From assembly GCF_000003815.2 (NCBI RefSeq), contig NC_049994.1, forward strand, positions 655,910-719,909: a stretch of 64,000 bases of DNA. Direction: 5' to 3'. Below are positions 1 to 9,834 of the stretch, piece by piece. Below the pieces are notes generated by a model. The model searched no databases and was not told where the DNA came from. It worked only from the letters and a program-made list of their open reading frames with translations. Each line of letters begins with the position of its first letter. Position 1 is the stretch's first letter. The stretch comes from Branchiostoma floridae (taxonomy: Eukaryota > Chordata > Leptocardii > Amphioxiformes > Branchiostomatidae). A program made the position numbers and the translations under genes.

Positions 1-469
1 ATCGTCAAACAAACCCACACGGTCCCAGCATGGTGCAAGTCCCAGCACATTGAAACAAGAGCAGGCCGAGTCTAGTTCCTCAACATCTGATATTTATAGC
101 AAGGCGTCTTGAATTATTAATTTTGATTGTAGTAGATTTTGATCCCTCACTATCATGATATCCAACTATTGCTTATTTTGTAAGTCAAGTATAAGAGATC
201 ACTCAAATGATCTTAAAATTTGCAAACTAGAGTTCCACGAACACATACCTTTGTCACATAAACCAGGCTTGTTATGTAGAATGATGTCTGTAGACATAAA
301 TGTGTCACTCATTACATTTTATTTTGTATGCCCGGAGTTGGTTGGTAAAATTTCACCATTGATTATACAAATTAGATCCCAATTTACATAATTAATACCA
401 AATTGTATCAAGCATTACTTAAGCTATCAGCATACCAGAAACCATTATGATCCTTTCATCCTTCTTAAC

Positions 470-1515
470 TTATTCTCTTTAAAAGTCTGAAACTAAACCG
501 GTTCCTGCAGTTTCAAAAAAGACGTGAGGGGACCCAAACATACACTCTTACTCTCTACCCTCTTTCTCAGTTACATATGTGACAAGTTTGAAAGTCCTAG
601 CAAGGAATGCAGTGGATTTATGAACTTTCCACATAAATTATGCAAATAAGGTGTGCATAATTGGTTTCTCATTATGTAAGTTTTCACTTAGGCTACTGAC
701 GTTCCTTCAACACGTTCATATTTTCTCATTAATTATGCAAATGATGACCTTATTTGCATAATCAGTATCTATTGACATTTCTTTCTTTCTCAGCTACATA
801 TGTGACAAGTTTGAAAGTCCTATCATGGAATGCTGTGGATTTATGAACTTTCCGCATTAATTATGCAAATAACCTGTTGATTTAAAGTTGTCACTTAGGC
901 TACCTACGTACCAAAAATCATGACGATCCTTCAACACGTTCACATTTTCCCCACATTATGCAAATGATGACCTCATTCGCATAATTGATATCTATTGACA
1001 TTTCTCTCTTTCTTAGCTACATATGTGACAAGTTTCAAAGTCCTATCATGGAATGCAGTGGATTTATAAATTTTCCTCATTAATTATGCAAATTAGCTGT
1101 TAATTTTCATAATTACTATCTCATTATGTAGGTCTTCACTTGGCTATCTACATACCAAAAATCATGATATCCCGTCGAAACGTTCATTTTTTCTCATTGA
1201 TTAAGGTCGTCATTTGCATAATTGATATCTATCGACATTTCTCTCCTTCCCAGCTACATATGTGACAAGTTTGAAAGTCTTATCATGGAAGGCAGTGGAT
1301 TTATAAACTTTCCTCATTAAATATGCAAATTAGCTATTGCTTTGCATAATTAGTATCCCATTATGTACGTCATCACTCTTTCTATCTACATACTAAAAAT
1401 TATGACGATCCGTCAACACGTTCTCGAGTTATTCTCGTCCAAAGTCTGAAAGGAAACCGACGCCTGTAGTTCCAAAGAAACCGATAGGGGTCCCAAACTC
1501 ACAGCACTCACTCTC
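470..1515. repeat. AT-rich tandem repeat, about 4 units of 223-237 bp
   Basis: The anchor ACATATGTGACAAGTTT recurs near 573, 795, 1018 and 1257, each time followed by a diverged stretch with ATTATGCAAAT and CATTAATTATGCAAA motifs. The block is bracketed by two related segments (about 470-555 and 1425-1515) containing AAAGTCTGAAA and GGTCCCAAAC-like sequence. It resembles, in reverse orientation, the AT-rich tail of the dispersed family seen at 4.4, 44.2, 48.2 and 50.1 kb. No coding potential is visible. Confidence 0.75.
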
Positions 1516-2876
1516 TGCTCCGAGGGCCCAAGTCGTGCTTTTTATATGCGTTTTGGGTGGTTTCGTGCCATCGATATCGGGGACTGCGAAAAACTTGACC
1601 TCACGATTTTATTTTCATTTTTTCTTACTGCACAGAGAGATCGATAACCTTGCCTGCCCTGTCAGTCAATACCATAGAAAAGCATTTCCCGTCCATTGGG
1701 TCTGGAGGAATTCCCCAATAGCGGTCAGTTTGGGGGGTTGTGGGGGGGGGGGGGGTTGGTGGATTGCTTGGCTTTTGATGATTCTTTTTACAAGAAAATA
1801 ACGTTTCCACGGAAAATCGAAAGTGAACCTGTGGGCCAGTGGCAAGGCATGTATGGAGAAGCTCTAGCACCTTTAGGAGAAATATCGAGTGAGGCTAGCC
1901 CAAATCGTACAAAAATCCCAACCGAGATCTTAATATACAAATGCAAATTATGTCCTCATGCATGATTTGCAGACCTAGTGATGTCCGCCTCTTACTCATG
2001 TACATTTGACACAATGGTCCTATCTGGCATGTAGTGGACGTTTAGAATTTCCTCAATGATAATGCAAATTGGATCTTCATTCTTCAATTTTGCTGCAGTT
2101 CCAAGGAGAGCCGACAGATGGTCGTTGATATAATTATCTCTCTATTTTGCTAACACATGCGGAAAAATAATATCATGCACATTCACCCACAACTTCTTGA
2201 TTTATACTGTTCACAATCAAACGAAACACACAGTCCCGAAACCTTCTATGCGAAGTTGCTAAAATGGGATAAAGACTTGAAATAAGGAAAAAAGCACAAA
2301 TTGATGTGCTATGGTGATTGTTTCATCAGTAGATTTGAGTTGATCTTGGTGAACGTTGCGTTTGGCCGACCTTGCCCTGGCCGAAGTACCCAAATACTGA
2401 CTTGAGTGGATGTATACCTTGAATAATGCAATGGGCTGCAACTGCACGTTATTGTCAGCATATAGCACTGAAAACAATTTGGAACTAGCCACTATCGACT
2501 GTCAATAGAACGAGTGAGTTCTATAACTGGAAGTGCTGAATGCCGAACTATAGCCCCATACTCGAGACAAGGGCTAAGCAAAAGGTCCATGGCACGGAGC
2601 TGTGATGGAATGTGTCCATTCAGTTCGGGTCTGTTTAGTTTCATAACAAAGCTAACATTTGACACCACTTACTCCAATCCCCACATTATACTGAAGTGGG
2701 TATCTACCCCCCCCCCCCGCAGTTGGACGGAATTTTGAAAGACCGTGTCCGTTTATTTTTGGCGATACAAGGAGAGGCTTGACTTCCAAACTCTGTTGCC
2801 CTTGATATATGGGAAATGAAGGCACTTTCCCGTCCCACCTATAGACTTGTTGTAACAGAGTCACTTACCGCAGTAC
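1516..2876. other. no gene recognised
   Basis: Only short unsupported open frames occur. There is a G run of about 18 at 1738-1755 and a C run at 2707-2718. No splice-flanked conserved coding segment was seen. Confidence 0.5.
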
Positions 2877-3477
2877 NNNNNNNNNNNNNNNNNNNNNNNN
2901 NNNNNNNNNNNNNNNNNNNNNNNNNNNNNNNNNNNNNNNNNNNNNNNNNNNNNNNNNNNNNNNNNNNNNNNNNNNNNNNNNNNNNNNNNNNNNNNNNNNN
3001 NNNNNNNNNNNNNNNNNNNNNNNNNNNNNNNNNNNNNNNNNNNNNNNNNNNNNNNNNNNNNNNNNNNNNNNNNNNNNNNNNNNNNNNNNNNNNNNNNNNN
3101 NNNNNNNNNNNNNNNNNNNNNNNNNNNNNNNNNNNNNNNNNNNNNNNNNNNNNNNNNNNNNNNNNNNNNNNNNNNNNNNNNNNNNNNNNNNNNNNNNNNN
3201 NNNNNNNNNNNNNNNNNNNNNNNNNNNNNNNNNNNNNNNNNNNNNNNNNNNNNNNNNNNNNNNNNNNNNNNNNNNNNNNNNNNNNNNNNNNNNNNNNNNN
3301 NNNNNNNNNNNNNNNNNNNNNNNNNNNNNNNNNNNNNNNNNNNNNNNNNNNNNNNNNNNNNNNNNNNNNNNNNNNNNNNNNNNNNNNNNNNNNNNNNNNN
3401 NNNNNNNNNNNNNNNNNNNNNNNNNNNNNNNNNNNNNNNNNNNNNNNNNNNNNNNNNNNNNNNNNNNNNNNNNNNNN
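2877..3477. other. assembly gap (601 N)
   Basis: Run of 601 undetermined bases. The open frames that seem to cross it on both strands are artefacts of the N run. Confidence 0.99.
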
Positions 3478-3879
3478 GTCTGGAATTTTCAACATTGATT
3501 AATCTAAACAGCTACGGGAAAAACAACGCGCATCGCCACTTCCATATGAATGCGGCAAAGGGAACATAGAGATACAGTCATCACATGCGAACAGTCATCA
3601 CATCTGACAACAATACTAGTACTCCGTCGACAGAAGTAACCCTCAGGTGGGTTGCGGATGTAACGTTAGTAGTATTCGGATTTTTTCCCTGGCTGGCCAC
3701 TAAAAGATTCAGGCCACTACTAAACGTTACACCCTCAACCCGCAACATTTTGTCCATTCCGTCCAAATGAGATTGAAGATGAAAGTCACTTTAACATCAC
3801 TTTCTTTCCGCTTCGTCAAAAAAAGTTGATACTATTCACTAATATGAATGAATTACATCCTAGGATAAAGTTGCCCATG
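3478..3879. other. no gene; short inverted repeat
   Basis: Non-coding as far as can be seen. A short imperfect inverted repeat pairs about 3655-3672 with 3715-3732 around TAACGTT. Nothing else recognised. Confidence 0.4.
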
Positions 3880-4140
3880 CATCTGTAGAAGATGCTTCGG
3901 AGCGGCGCCCATCTCCATTTCGTAGCCCTTGAGCCACACATTTGTACAAGCCTCTACAGCAGGGGGGCTTGTCTGCTGGTAGTGATGTGTGTTTAACTCA
4001 CATACTCTTCCTCATCAGTGCTAAGCAGAGAACGCAGTACCATTTTCAAAAGCTTTGACATGAGTCGGCCATGGATCGAACTCAAAACCTACCGAATGCA
4101 AGGCGAACAATCTACCCAATCGGCCATTGCACCGATTGTG
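3880..4140 (-). mobile_element. tRNA-derived SINE
   Basis: Read on the minus strand, 4126-4115 gives an A-box-like TGGCCGATTGGG and 4083-4073 a B-box-like GAGTTCGATCC, spaced as in a tRNA-type RNA polymerase III promoter. Downstream follows a non-tRNA body ending near a segment rich in GGAGATGGGCGCC. The tRNA-like head does not fold into a proper acceptor stem, so it is a SINE head rather than a tRNA gene. The exact 3' end and any target duplication were not resolved. Confidence 0.65.
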
Positions 4141-4411
4141 ACATTCTAGGAGATGGCCCTAAAATCACAGAATGTTTAGACCTTAGCATCAGTTGTGCAA
4201 AGGACACGTTGAACTCATCTTGATTTATTCATACAAATGTCCGTATCCACTTTTCTGTGCGTATGGTTGTAGACGTTATCGAAAGTCGCTTTACCTTTGT
4301 TGTGTCAATATATGGTTAATGGCTACGCGGCCTCTGTCATTCATTCGATGGTTATAGGAATCGGTCATGAATTATGGCACCGTATACGCCGAAGGAAAGC
4401 GGGTCATTAAC

Positions 4412-5391
4412 GTTATTTCCTTCGCCAAGAAGGTTATATTTTGGGTTTTTGGTAGCGTTTGTGTGTATGTGTGTGTGTGTGGGGGGGGGTGTTTGTAGAA
4501 GACCAGCATAACTCGAGAACGCCTAGATGGATTGCGTTGATAGATGGTGTGTGGGTAGGTCTTGATGAGACCTGGAAATGATTAGATTTTGTTACGGTAC
4601 TGCAGCGGAGCTTCCATGTTTAATATTTCGAATTCCGGACATGCTACGGCTATTATTTTTGAGTGGTAGACAGCTCTTGATGCCGAGAGTACGTGGGCCC
4701 CCAGCGGCTTGTTTTGGAACTGCAGGGCAGGTTTAGTGTGAGACTTTGAAAGGCAATAACTCAAGAAGGGATTGGAGGATTATCATGATTTTTGGTTTGT
4801 AGCTTAAATAGTGCCTCATATAATCATACATTAGCTATGCAAATTGGAATCTAATTTGCATGATTAATTAGGGAATCGTCTAAACACGCTTAGTTCAATT
4901 ATAGGACCATTGCAACATGTGGCATTTGTAACTGAGAAAGAGAAGAATATTGATAGATGTATATTATGTAAAATATGGACCTAATTTGCATAATTAATGA
5001 GAAAATGCTATAATGCTATAATGTCATTGTGCTAAATGACGGAAACTTCTTACTTGTAGCATTTGGAAGCTATGTACAGGTGAACATCGTTGAATATTAA
5101 GTATGCAAATTTGCAAAATTTGCATAAGGTCCTAATTTGCATAGATTATAAAAAAATGCGATAAAAGCTTTCTTTCTTTACATAGAGTGGGTACGTCTGT
5201 TGTGTGGCATAGATGATTAATGCATATAATTTATGCAGCTGAGAACCTTATTTGCATAGTAAATGGCAAACATAATCAATACAGCAGTTGTAAAAGATAG
5301 AATAATTTGGCGAAGGTATGGGGTCATAGAACACTAGTTATCATATAGACATTGTCCGATATCTAGCCGTGACGACGTAGCATGTTAATTA
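4412..5391 (+). repeat. dispersed non-coding repeat family, copy at 4.4 kb
   Basis: Begins with CCTTCGCCAAGAAGG, followed by a GT-rich microsatellite, a stretch with CTCGAGAACGCCTAGATGG, a CTGCAGCGGAGCTTCC-type segment, and an AT-rich tail with repeated TTATGCAAAT / TAATTTGCATAATTAATGA pieces. The same order recurs near 44.2, 48.2 and 50.1 kb. No open frame of note, so it looks non-autonomous. It runs into the gap that follows. Confidence 0.7.
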
Positions 5392-5491
5392 NNNNNNNNN
5401 NNNNNNNNNNNNNNNNNNNNNNNNNNNNNNNNNNNNNNNNNNNNNNNNNNNNNNNNNNNNNNNNNNNNNNNNNNNNNNNNNNNNNNNNNNN
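5392..5491. other. assembly gap (100 N)
   Basis: Run of exactly 100 N, the usual placeholder for a gap of unknown size. Confidence 0.99.
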
Positions 5492-6002
5492 AAATGAGAA
5501 TTATAAAAAGGGATTGTGAAGAAGAATGGAAAGAGATATCATAAAGAAAGAAAAAAAATTAAGAAATAGGAAAACAAAAGCCTGGTAGAGGCTAGCACAT
5601 AGACTAGATCCAGATTTTGTTCGTCTGGCCGCTATTTTTCTTGCTGGTCATGTCGGATTGCTGCTCTCCCTGCCTTCCAAACGTCCTCACCTGTGTAATA
5701 TGTTGACATACCACCAATCTTGTGCCCCTGGGAAATGCACTTCTGAATTTCTTCACTTCACTCAGGTGAAAGTGCTTACATGTAACTAGCTTGTTTAGGT
5801 CAAAACCCGTCCCTCGGAAGTTCAATAGAGACCATTAAAGAACTGCTCACAGTGAAACTTAACGAACTTCCCGGCGTTAGGTATTCAAAGCCAACAGTCC
5901 TATGGCCGCACCTGGGGTAATTACTGCCGTATTGATGTCATAAGCTCCTCACAATTCAGCGCCTGGCAGCTAAGGAGAGTAGTCCAATAAAAACGCAGAG
6001 AG
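5492..6002. other. no gene recognised; isolated MITE-end motif
   Basis: AGCCTGGTAGAGGCTA at about 5579-5594 matches the terminus of the MITE at 16885-17043, and a related end lies near 6360, so relics of that family are likely here. No coding exon recognised. Confidence 0.4.
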
Positions 6003-6290
6003 GCCCACACAGACACTAACACGCACCCACATACCAGCACTCACACATGATCCACACACACACAGTGACATATACACACACGCGCGCGCGCGCACACACA
6101 CACACTCACACATACGCACACACACATCACCATCATACACACCGTGACACACACACACACACGCCATCATCAGCATCATCATCAAACATACACACAAGTC
6201 ACACACAAATATACACAGACACATACGCGTACGTGCGCGCACACACACATACACACACACACGTGGGTGGACACACGCACACTGTATATA
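6003..6290. repeat. CA/TG microsatellite
   Basis: Interrupted (CA)n with CGCG and ATCATC interruptions. The cysteine/valine-rich and histidine/threonine-rich open frames in it are by-products of the dinucleotide repeat. Confidence 0.95.
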
Positions 6291-6500
6291 ACGTTAAGGT
6301 GGGTTCACACGTGAGTGTGTTCAAGTCCGTATGAGGTGCGTATGGAATTCTTATTATAAACCTCTACCAGGCTCCTCAGGACGTCGACAAAACAATAGAA
6401 ATTGGACAAATATGACCAGATAACATGCCAGAGGACTTACTTGGTCGCAAACTATACTCATCGCACAGCTAACTTCTCTGGTATATAATTTTCCTATATA

Positions 6501-7476
6501 CAGCCAAACCTGCCCAAGACGACCACCCGGGGGACCGGAAAAAAGCGGTCGATTTGGACAGGTGATCGTTGAGAAGAGTATCGACTCAAAACATGCCCGA
6601 TGCAAAGTATAAATGGTTTCCGTTGTGTTTAATGGCAAATAGCAAGCACACTGCACGCACGCAAAGAAGCAAGGTATTTTATGTCAAATACAACACGCGC
6701 ACTGTAAATTGTAAATTTAACCCCAAGTTTTTATCGAGCTTTTATGCGATACAGTGTTTTAAAGCTCAATATTTGTACACTAACGTTTTAGACAGTAAGG
6801 GAACTTTGATGCTGTCAGTTTACTCAGTTACCATACAAGCCTTTATGCGTCGCTGTGTTCTTGATCGCCGTATCTGAAATAACTACAGTGCACCTTTCGA
6901 ATTCGATGCCCGGTACGTCCCGATAGCGTACTTACCCAAGGGTGAATGTACAGTACAGTTGGACAAAGCACTCACACAGATCTTTCTTAAAAAGGTATGA
7001 GGTACACAGATCTTCCTTTAAAAAGTATGAGGCTATATACGTTTCAGCATTCGTTCAGTTAATGATATAAATTAAGAAAGAAAAAAAACTTCTGTTACAA
7101 CTAAATTCGGATTTTCTTATAACAAAATGTCCTCCCGTATTACAATAGACTGTCCATTAACCAACCCATTGACCGCCGCCATCCTTATTCTAAACATAAC
7201 ATCGTAATGGCAGTCAAAATCCGACGCAAACTGGCCAATTTCGGCACAAAATCGTGCTAGGTATCATCAAAATCGATGAAAACCTCAATTTTGAAAATAA
7301 TGCGGTCGTTATGGGTCCCAATTCGGCCCGGTCGCGGTCGCGTTGGCCAGGTGGTCGTTGAGAAAAGGTCGCTTAATGCTTACGTCAATGGGAAAAAACA
7401 ATCGGGACCGAGAAAAAGCGGTCGAAATGGCCAGGTGGTCGCTGAGAAGAGGTGGTCGCTCGGGCAGGTTTGACTG
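6501..7476. mobile_element. MITE with TA target duplication
   Basis: The left end starts CAGCCAAACCTGCCC at 6501. The reverse complement of the right end (7476 inwards) starts CAGTCAAACCTGCCC. Similarity extends for roughly 27 bp with few mismatches, and both ends are flanked by TA (6499-6500 and 7477-7478). Subterminal GGTCGTTGAGAA-like motifs recur at both ends. No transposase open frame lies inside, so this is a ~976-bp non-autonomous element. CAG termini plus TA suggest a Tc1/mariner-type source; this assignment is inference. Confidence 0.75.
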
Positions 7477-7523
7477 TACTAGTATGTCCCATTTCTACGA
7501 TTTTTCCAGACTTCCATACGATC

Positions 7524-7576
<53 letters not shown>
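7524..7576. repeat. TA microsatellite
   Basis: About 50 bp of alternating TA with a few CATA interruptions. Confidence 0.97.
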
Positions 7577-8160
7577 CGCACGTGTGAACACACCTTTACA
7601 CAGAAACCAGCCCCGGGATGAATCATCGGGCCGGGACATATCAGTTGGACACGGCTGGTCCCCAACGTGTTATATTCTGTGCCTGCCGGGCCCTGTGACT
7701 TGTTTGCGGTTAACCGCCGCGAGCTACTGACAGTAGTGACAAGACTGATTAGACAGTTGACAGAACAAAGTTAATTCTTCACTCAAAATTGTCATCACGA
7801 CAGGGGACGCTTGAGACAACTTCTACCCCAAGCTGGCCGTGGCCTCCATTTCTTCACGCTTCTATCTGAGTGGATTCATCAAGTGCCGAGCCACAAGATC
7901 ATCAAGATAGGCATACGTTACCGTGCAGTGTGTGAGAGGCTGCGTTCTGCTTGTTACGGGTCAGTGCTGGAGCCCGCCTGTGTCAGATAATTGACAATTC
8001 GAGGCTCCGCCCACATGTTGTGCATTTCTATTGTTGAGCTGTCAGGCATTGTTGATATTGGAATCACAGTCGGGCTAGCTAAGCAGTTGATTGGCTGCTG
8101 GCGGGCCTACCCGTCATTGGTGGCGCCACTGGGGGGTGAAGTTGACAAGTTTTGTCGCAG

Positions 8161-8180
8161 TATAAGACTCCGCCCCGCCC
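8161..8180 (+). promoter_or_regulatory. candidate TATA box and GC box of the SOSTDC1-like gene
   Basis: TATAAG at 8161-8166 is followed directly by CCGCCCCGCCC. A start site about 30 bp downstream (near 8190) would leave a 5' leader of about 110 nt without an ATG before the start codon at 8302. Position and motif only; no expression evidence is available. The upstream 7577-8160 stretch has no other feature I can name. Confidence 0.55.
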
Positions 8181-8301
8181 AAGTCACATCGTGTGCGATT
8201 GTTGTTTTTATTGTCACTCACAGCCCGTGGTTTCCCGCGCTTTTGAGTAGGCTATCCTTACTTTGCACCGTGGCCTACAGAAAGAGTGTTCATCCACCCA
8301 G

Positions 8302-8503
8302 ATGCATCTGCGTTGGCGACGTGTAGTCCCCGTTGGGGGGACGTTTGCCGCTCTGACGATATGGTGGCTGGCCCTGCCCGTGCAGGGAGCACTGGTAGAC
8401 ATGTCGGAGACCTCGAGAGCAAGCCTGGGGGCGAATACGAACAGTGAGCACCCTGTGCCGCAGCCTGGCACGGATGTCATGGTGCAAGAAAAGTACGACC
8501 CAG
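8302..8503 (+). CDS. SOSTDC1: SOSTDC1/sclerostin-like secreted antagonist, coding exon 1
   Basis: Encodes residues 1-67 plus one base of codon 68. The first ATG is at 8302; the frame is open a little upstream, but only from a TTG. Residues 1-~29 form a signal peptide: basic MHLRWRR start, hydrophobic core with two tryptophans, and a likely cleavage after PVQG. The rest is a low-complexity N-terminal arm as in vertebrate sclerostin and SOSTDC1. The donor is CAG|GTGGGT after 8503, splitting a glycine codon in phase 1. Exon 2 resumes in the same frame at 9140. A two-exon structure with the break upstream of the cystine knot matches the vertebrate genes. Confidence 0.93.
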
Positions 8504-9139
8504 GTGGGTGAAAAGGGGCGATAATCTTCGGAAAAAATGATAGTAAGGGAACCGTAAAGGTGATTGCATGTCGGGGAACCATGGACCCCCACTGTCATTG
8601 GTGTTCTCACATGATTCTTGAGACCTGTGTGCAAATGAAACATGCTTTGTGCAAACACTGGAAGCTAGCTTATAACCAGCCTCCCCCCCCTCCCAAAAAA
8701 AGAAACAGACTCGACGTGCGTGGACGTCGACGTGCACTTTTTTCCTTCCTCGTTAAACCACGTCTTTGTGACCAGTTGCATAAAATTTGCCTCTTGCAAG
8801 CGTTCTAATTTGGAAACATGATCCGTACCTCAGGAAAGTAACATTATTACCGTTACGCTGCACACCAAGTTATTTTGGTCACTACGTTAATGTTGTTGGG
8901 AAAGGGAAATAACGTTACTTTCAATTGTGTGTGCTGTCAAATCTCCGCCATTCACGTCAGGTAGTTGTAGTTACGCCATGATTGTTACAAATACAGGACG
9001 TAGTTTGATTTTTTTTTTTAAATCAGAAAAATAACCATTTAATGGCCTGTTTCGTGGGGAATGTTTGGGTGCTGGGGGGGGGGTGTAGTGTGCTTACAGG
9101 TACACAAGCTGACATGCCGTCCAATATTACCTTTTGCAG

Positions 9140-9588
9140 GAGACCTGCAGATGGGATGTCGGGAGCTCAAGAGTAAGAAATATATCTCTGATGGTTTCTG
9201 CACAAGTGTGCGCCCGATCAACGAAGTGGTTTGTGCAGGCCAGTGTCTTCCCACAAGGTTACTCCCCGACTACGCCGAATTTGAGAAATATTGGTCTACA
9301 AACAAGGTACGCGAGTGGCATTGCCTTAACGACCAGGTACGCACCAAAAAGGTAGACTTGATCTGCGAAAACGGTGAGATGCGATCTTACCCAATCCGTG
9401 TGATCAGATCTTGCAAATGTAAGCGATACAACAACCGGCATAACGAGTCCAGGCTAGAAGATCCGCGCACTTCGCGCAGGGGAGGGAAACGGAAGAACCG
9501 GCGGAGGGGAGATGGCGAGAAGAAGTCGCAAAGGCGACGGCGGCGCCGAGGTCGTAATGGCAAGAGAAAGAGGCAGAGCAGTGATTAG
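9140..9588 (+). CDS. SOSTDC1: SOSTDC1/sclerostin-like cystine-knot domain, coding exon 2
   Basis: Acceptor CTTTTGCAG|GA. The exon adds 148 codons, giving a 216-aa precursor, close to the usual length of the family (about 206-213 aa). It begins at GCRELKSKKYISDG, diagnostic of the family, and carries the eight knot cysteines (GCREL, DGFC, VVC, GQC, WHC, LIC, SCKC), then NRHNES and a very basic tail rich in Arg/Lys. Family members are secreted and dampen WNT signalling by binding LRP5/6, and some also bind BMPs; the basic tail fits heparan-sulfate binding. Oddity: loop 2 reads LPDYAEFEKYW where vertebrate proteins have a PNxI segment, so the NXI motif that contacts LRP6 is missing. The protein is closer to SOSTDC1 than to SOST by eye (CAGQCLP, CKCKRY, HNES). 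It is probably the single pre-duplication gene of a cephalochordate (inference). Confidence 0.95.
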
Positions 9589-9828
9589 CATTGACGTTTA
9601 TATAACTGTACAGGGAATGTGTGCATCTGATTGGTTCGAAACACACCGACGCAGCAGCTACACTGCCATACTGATATCCACCGACCTACAGTTTAGATAA
9701 TGTTCAAGCAGATATATGGCTTCTATTCGCCATGTTTCGCAGATATATTCGACCGTTTTGTTTGTCTTCCAGCCGGTGTGTTTCCCACTGGAGATCTTGC
9801 CTCGCACAGGACACAATCGTATTATATG

Positions 9829-9834
9829 AATAAA
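9829..9834 (+). terminator. poly(A) signal of the SOSTDC1-like gene
   Basis: AATAAA 240 nt after the stop codon, with no nearer copy noticed. A short 3' UTR is plausible. Confidence 0.6.

Noticed and set aside
2816-3502. Frames of more than 200 codons on both strands
   Set aside because: Almost entirely N.
8263-8301. Thirteen-codon N-terminal extension of the SOSTDC1-like protein
   Set aside because: It starts only at a TTG; the ATG at 8302 directly precedes a good signal peptide.
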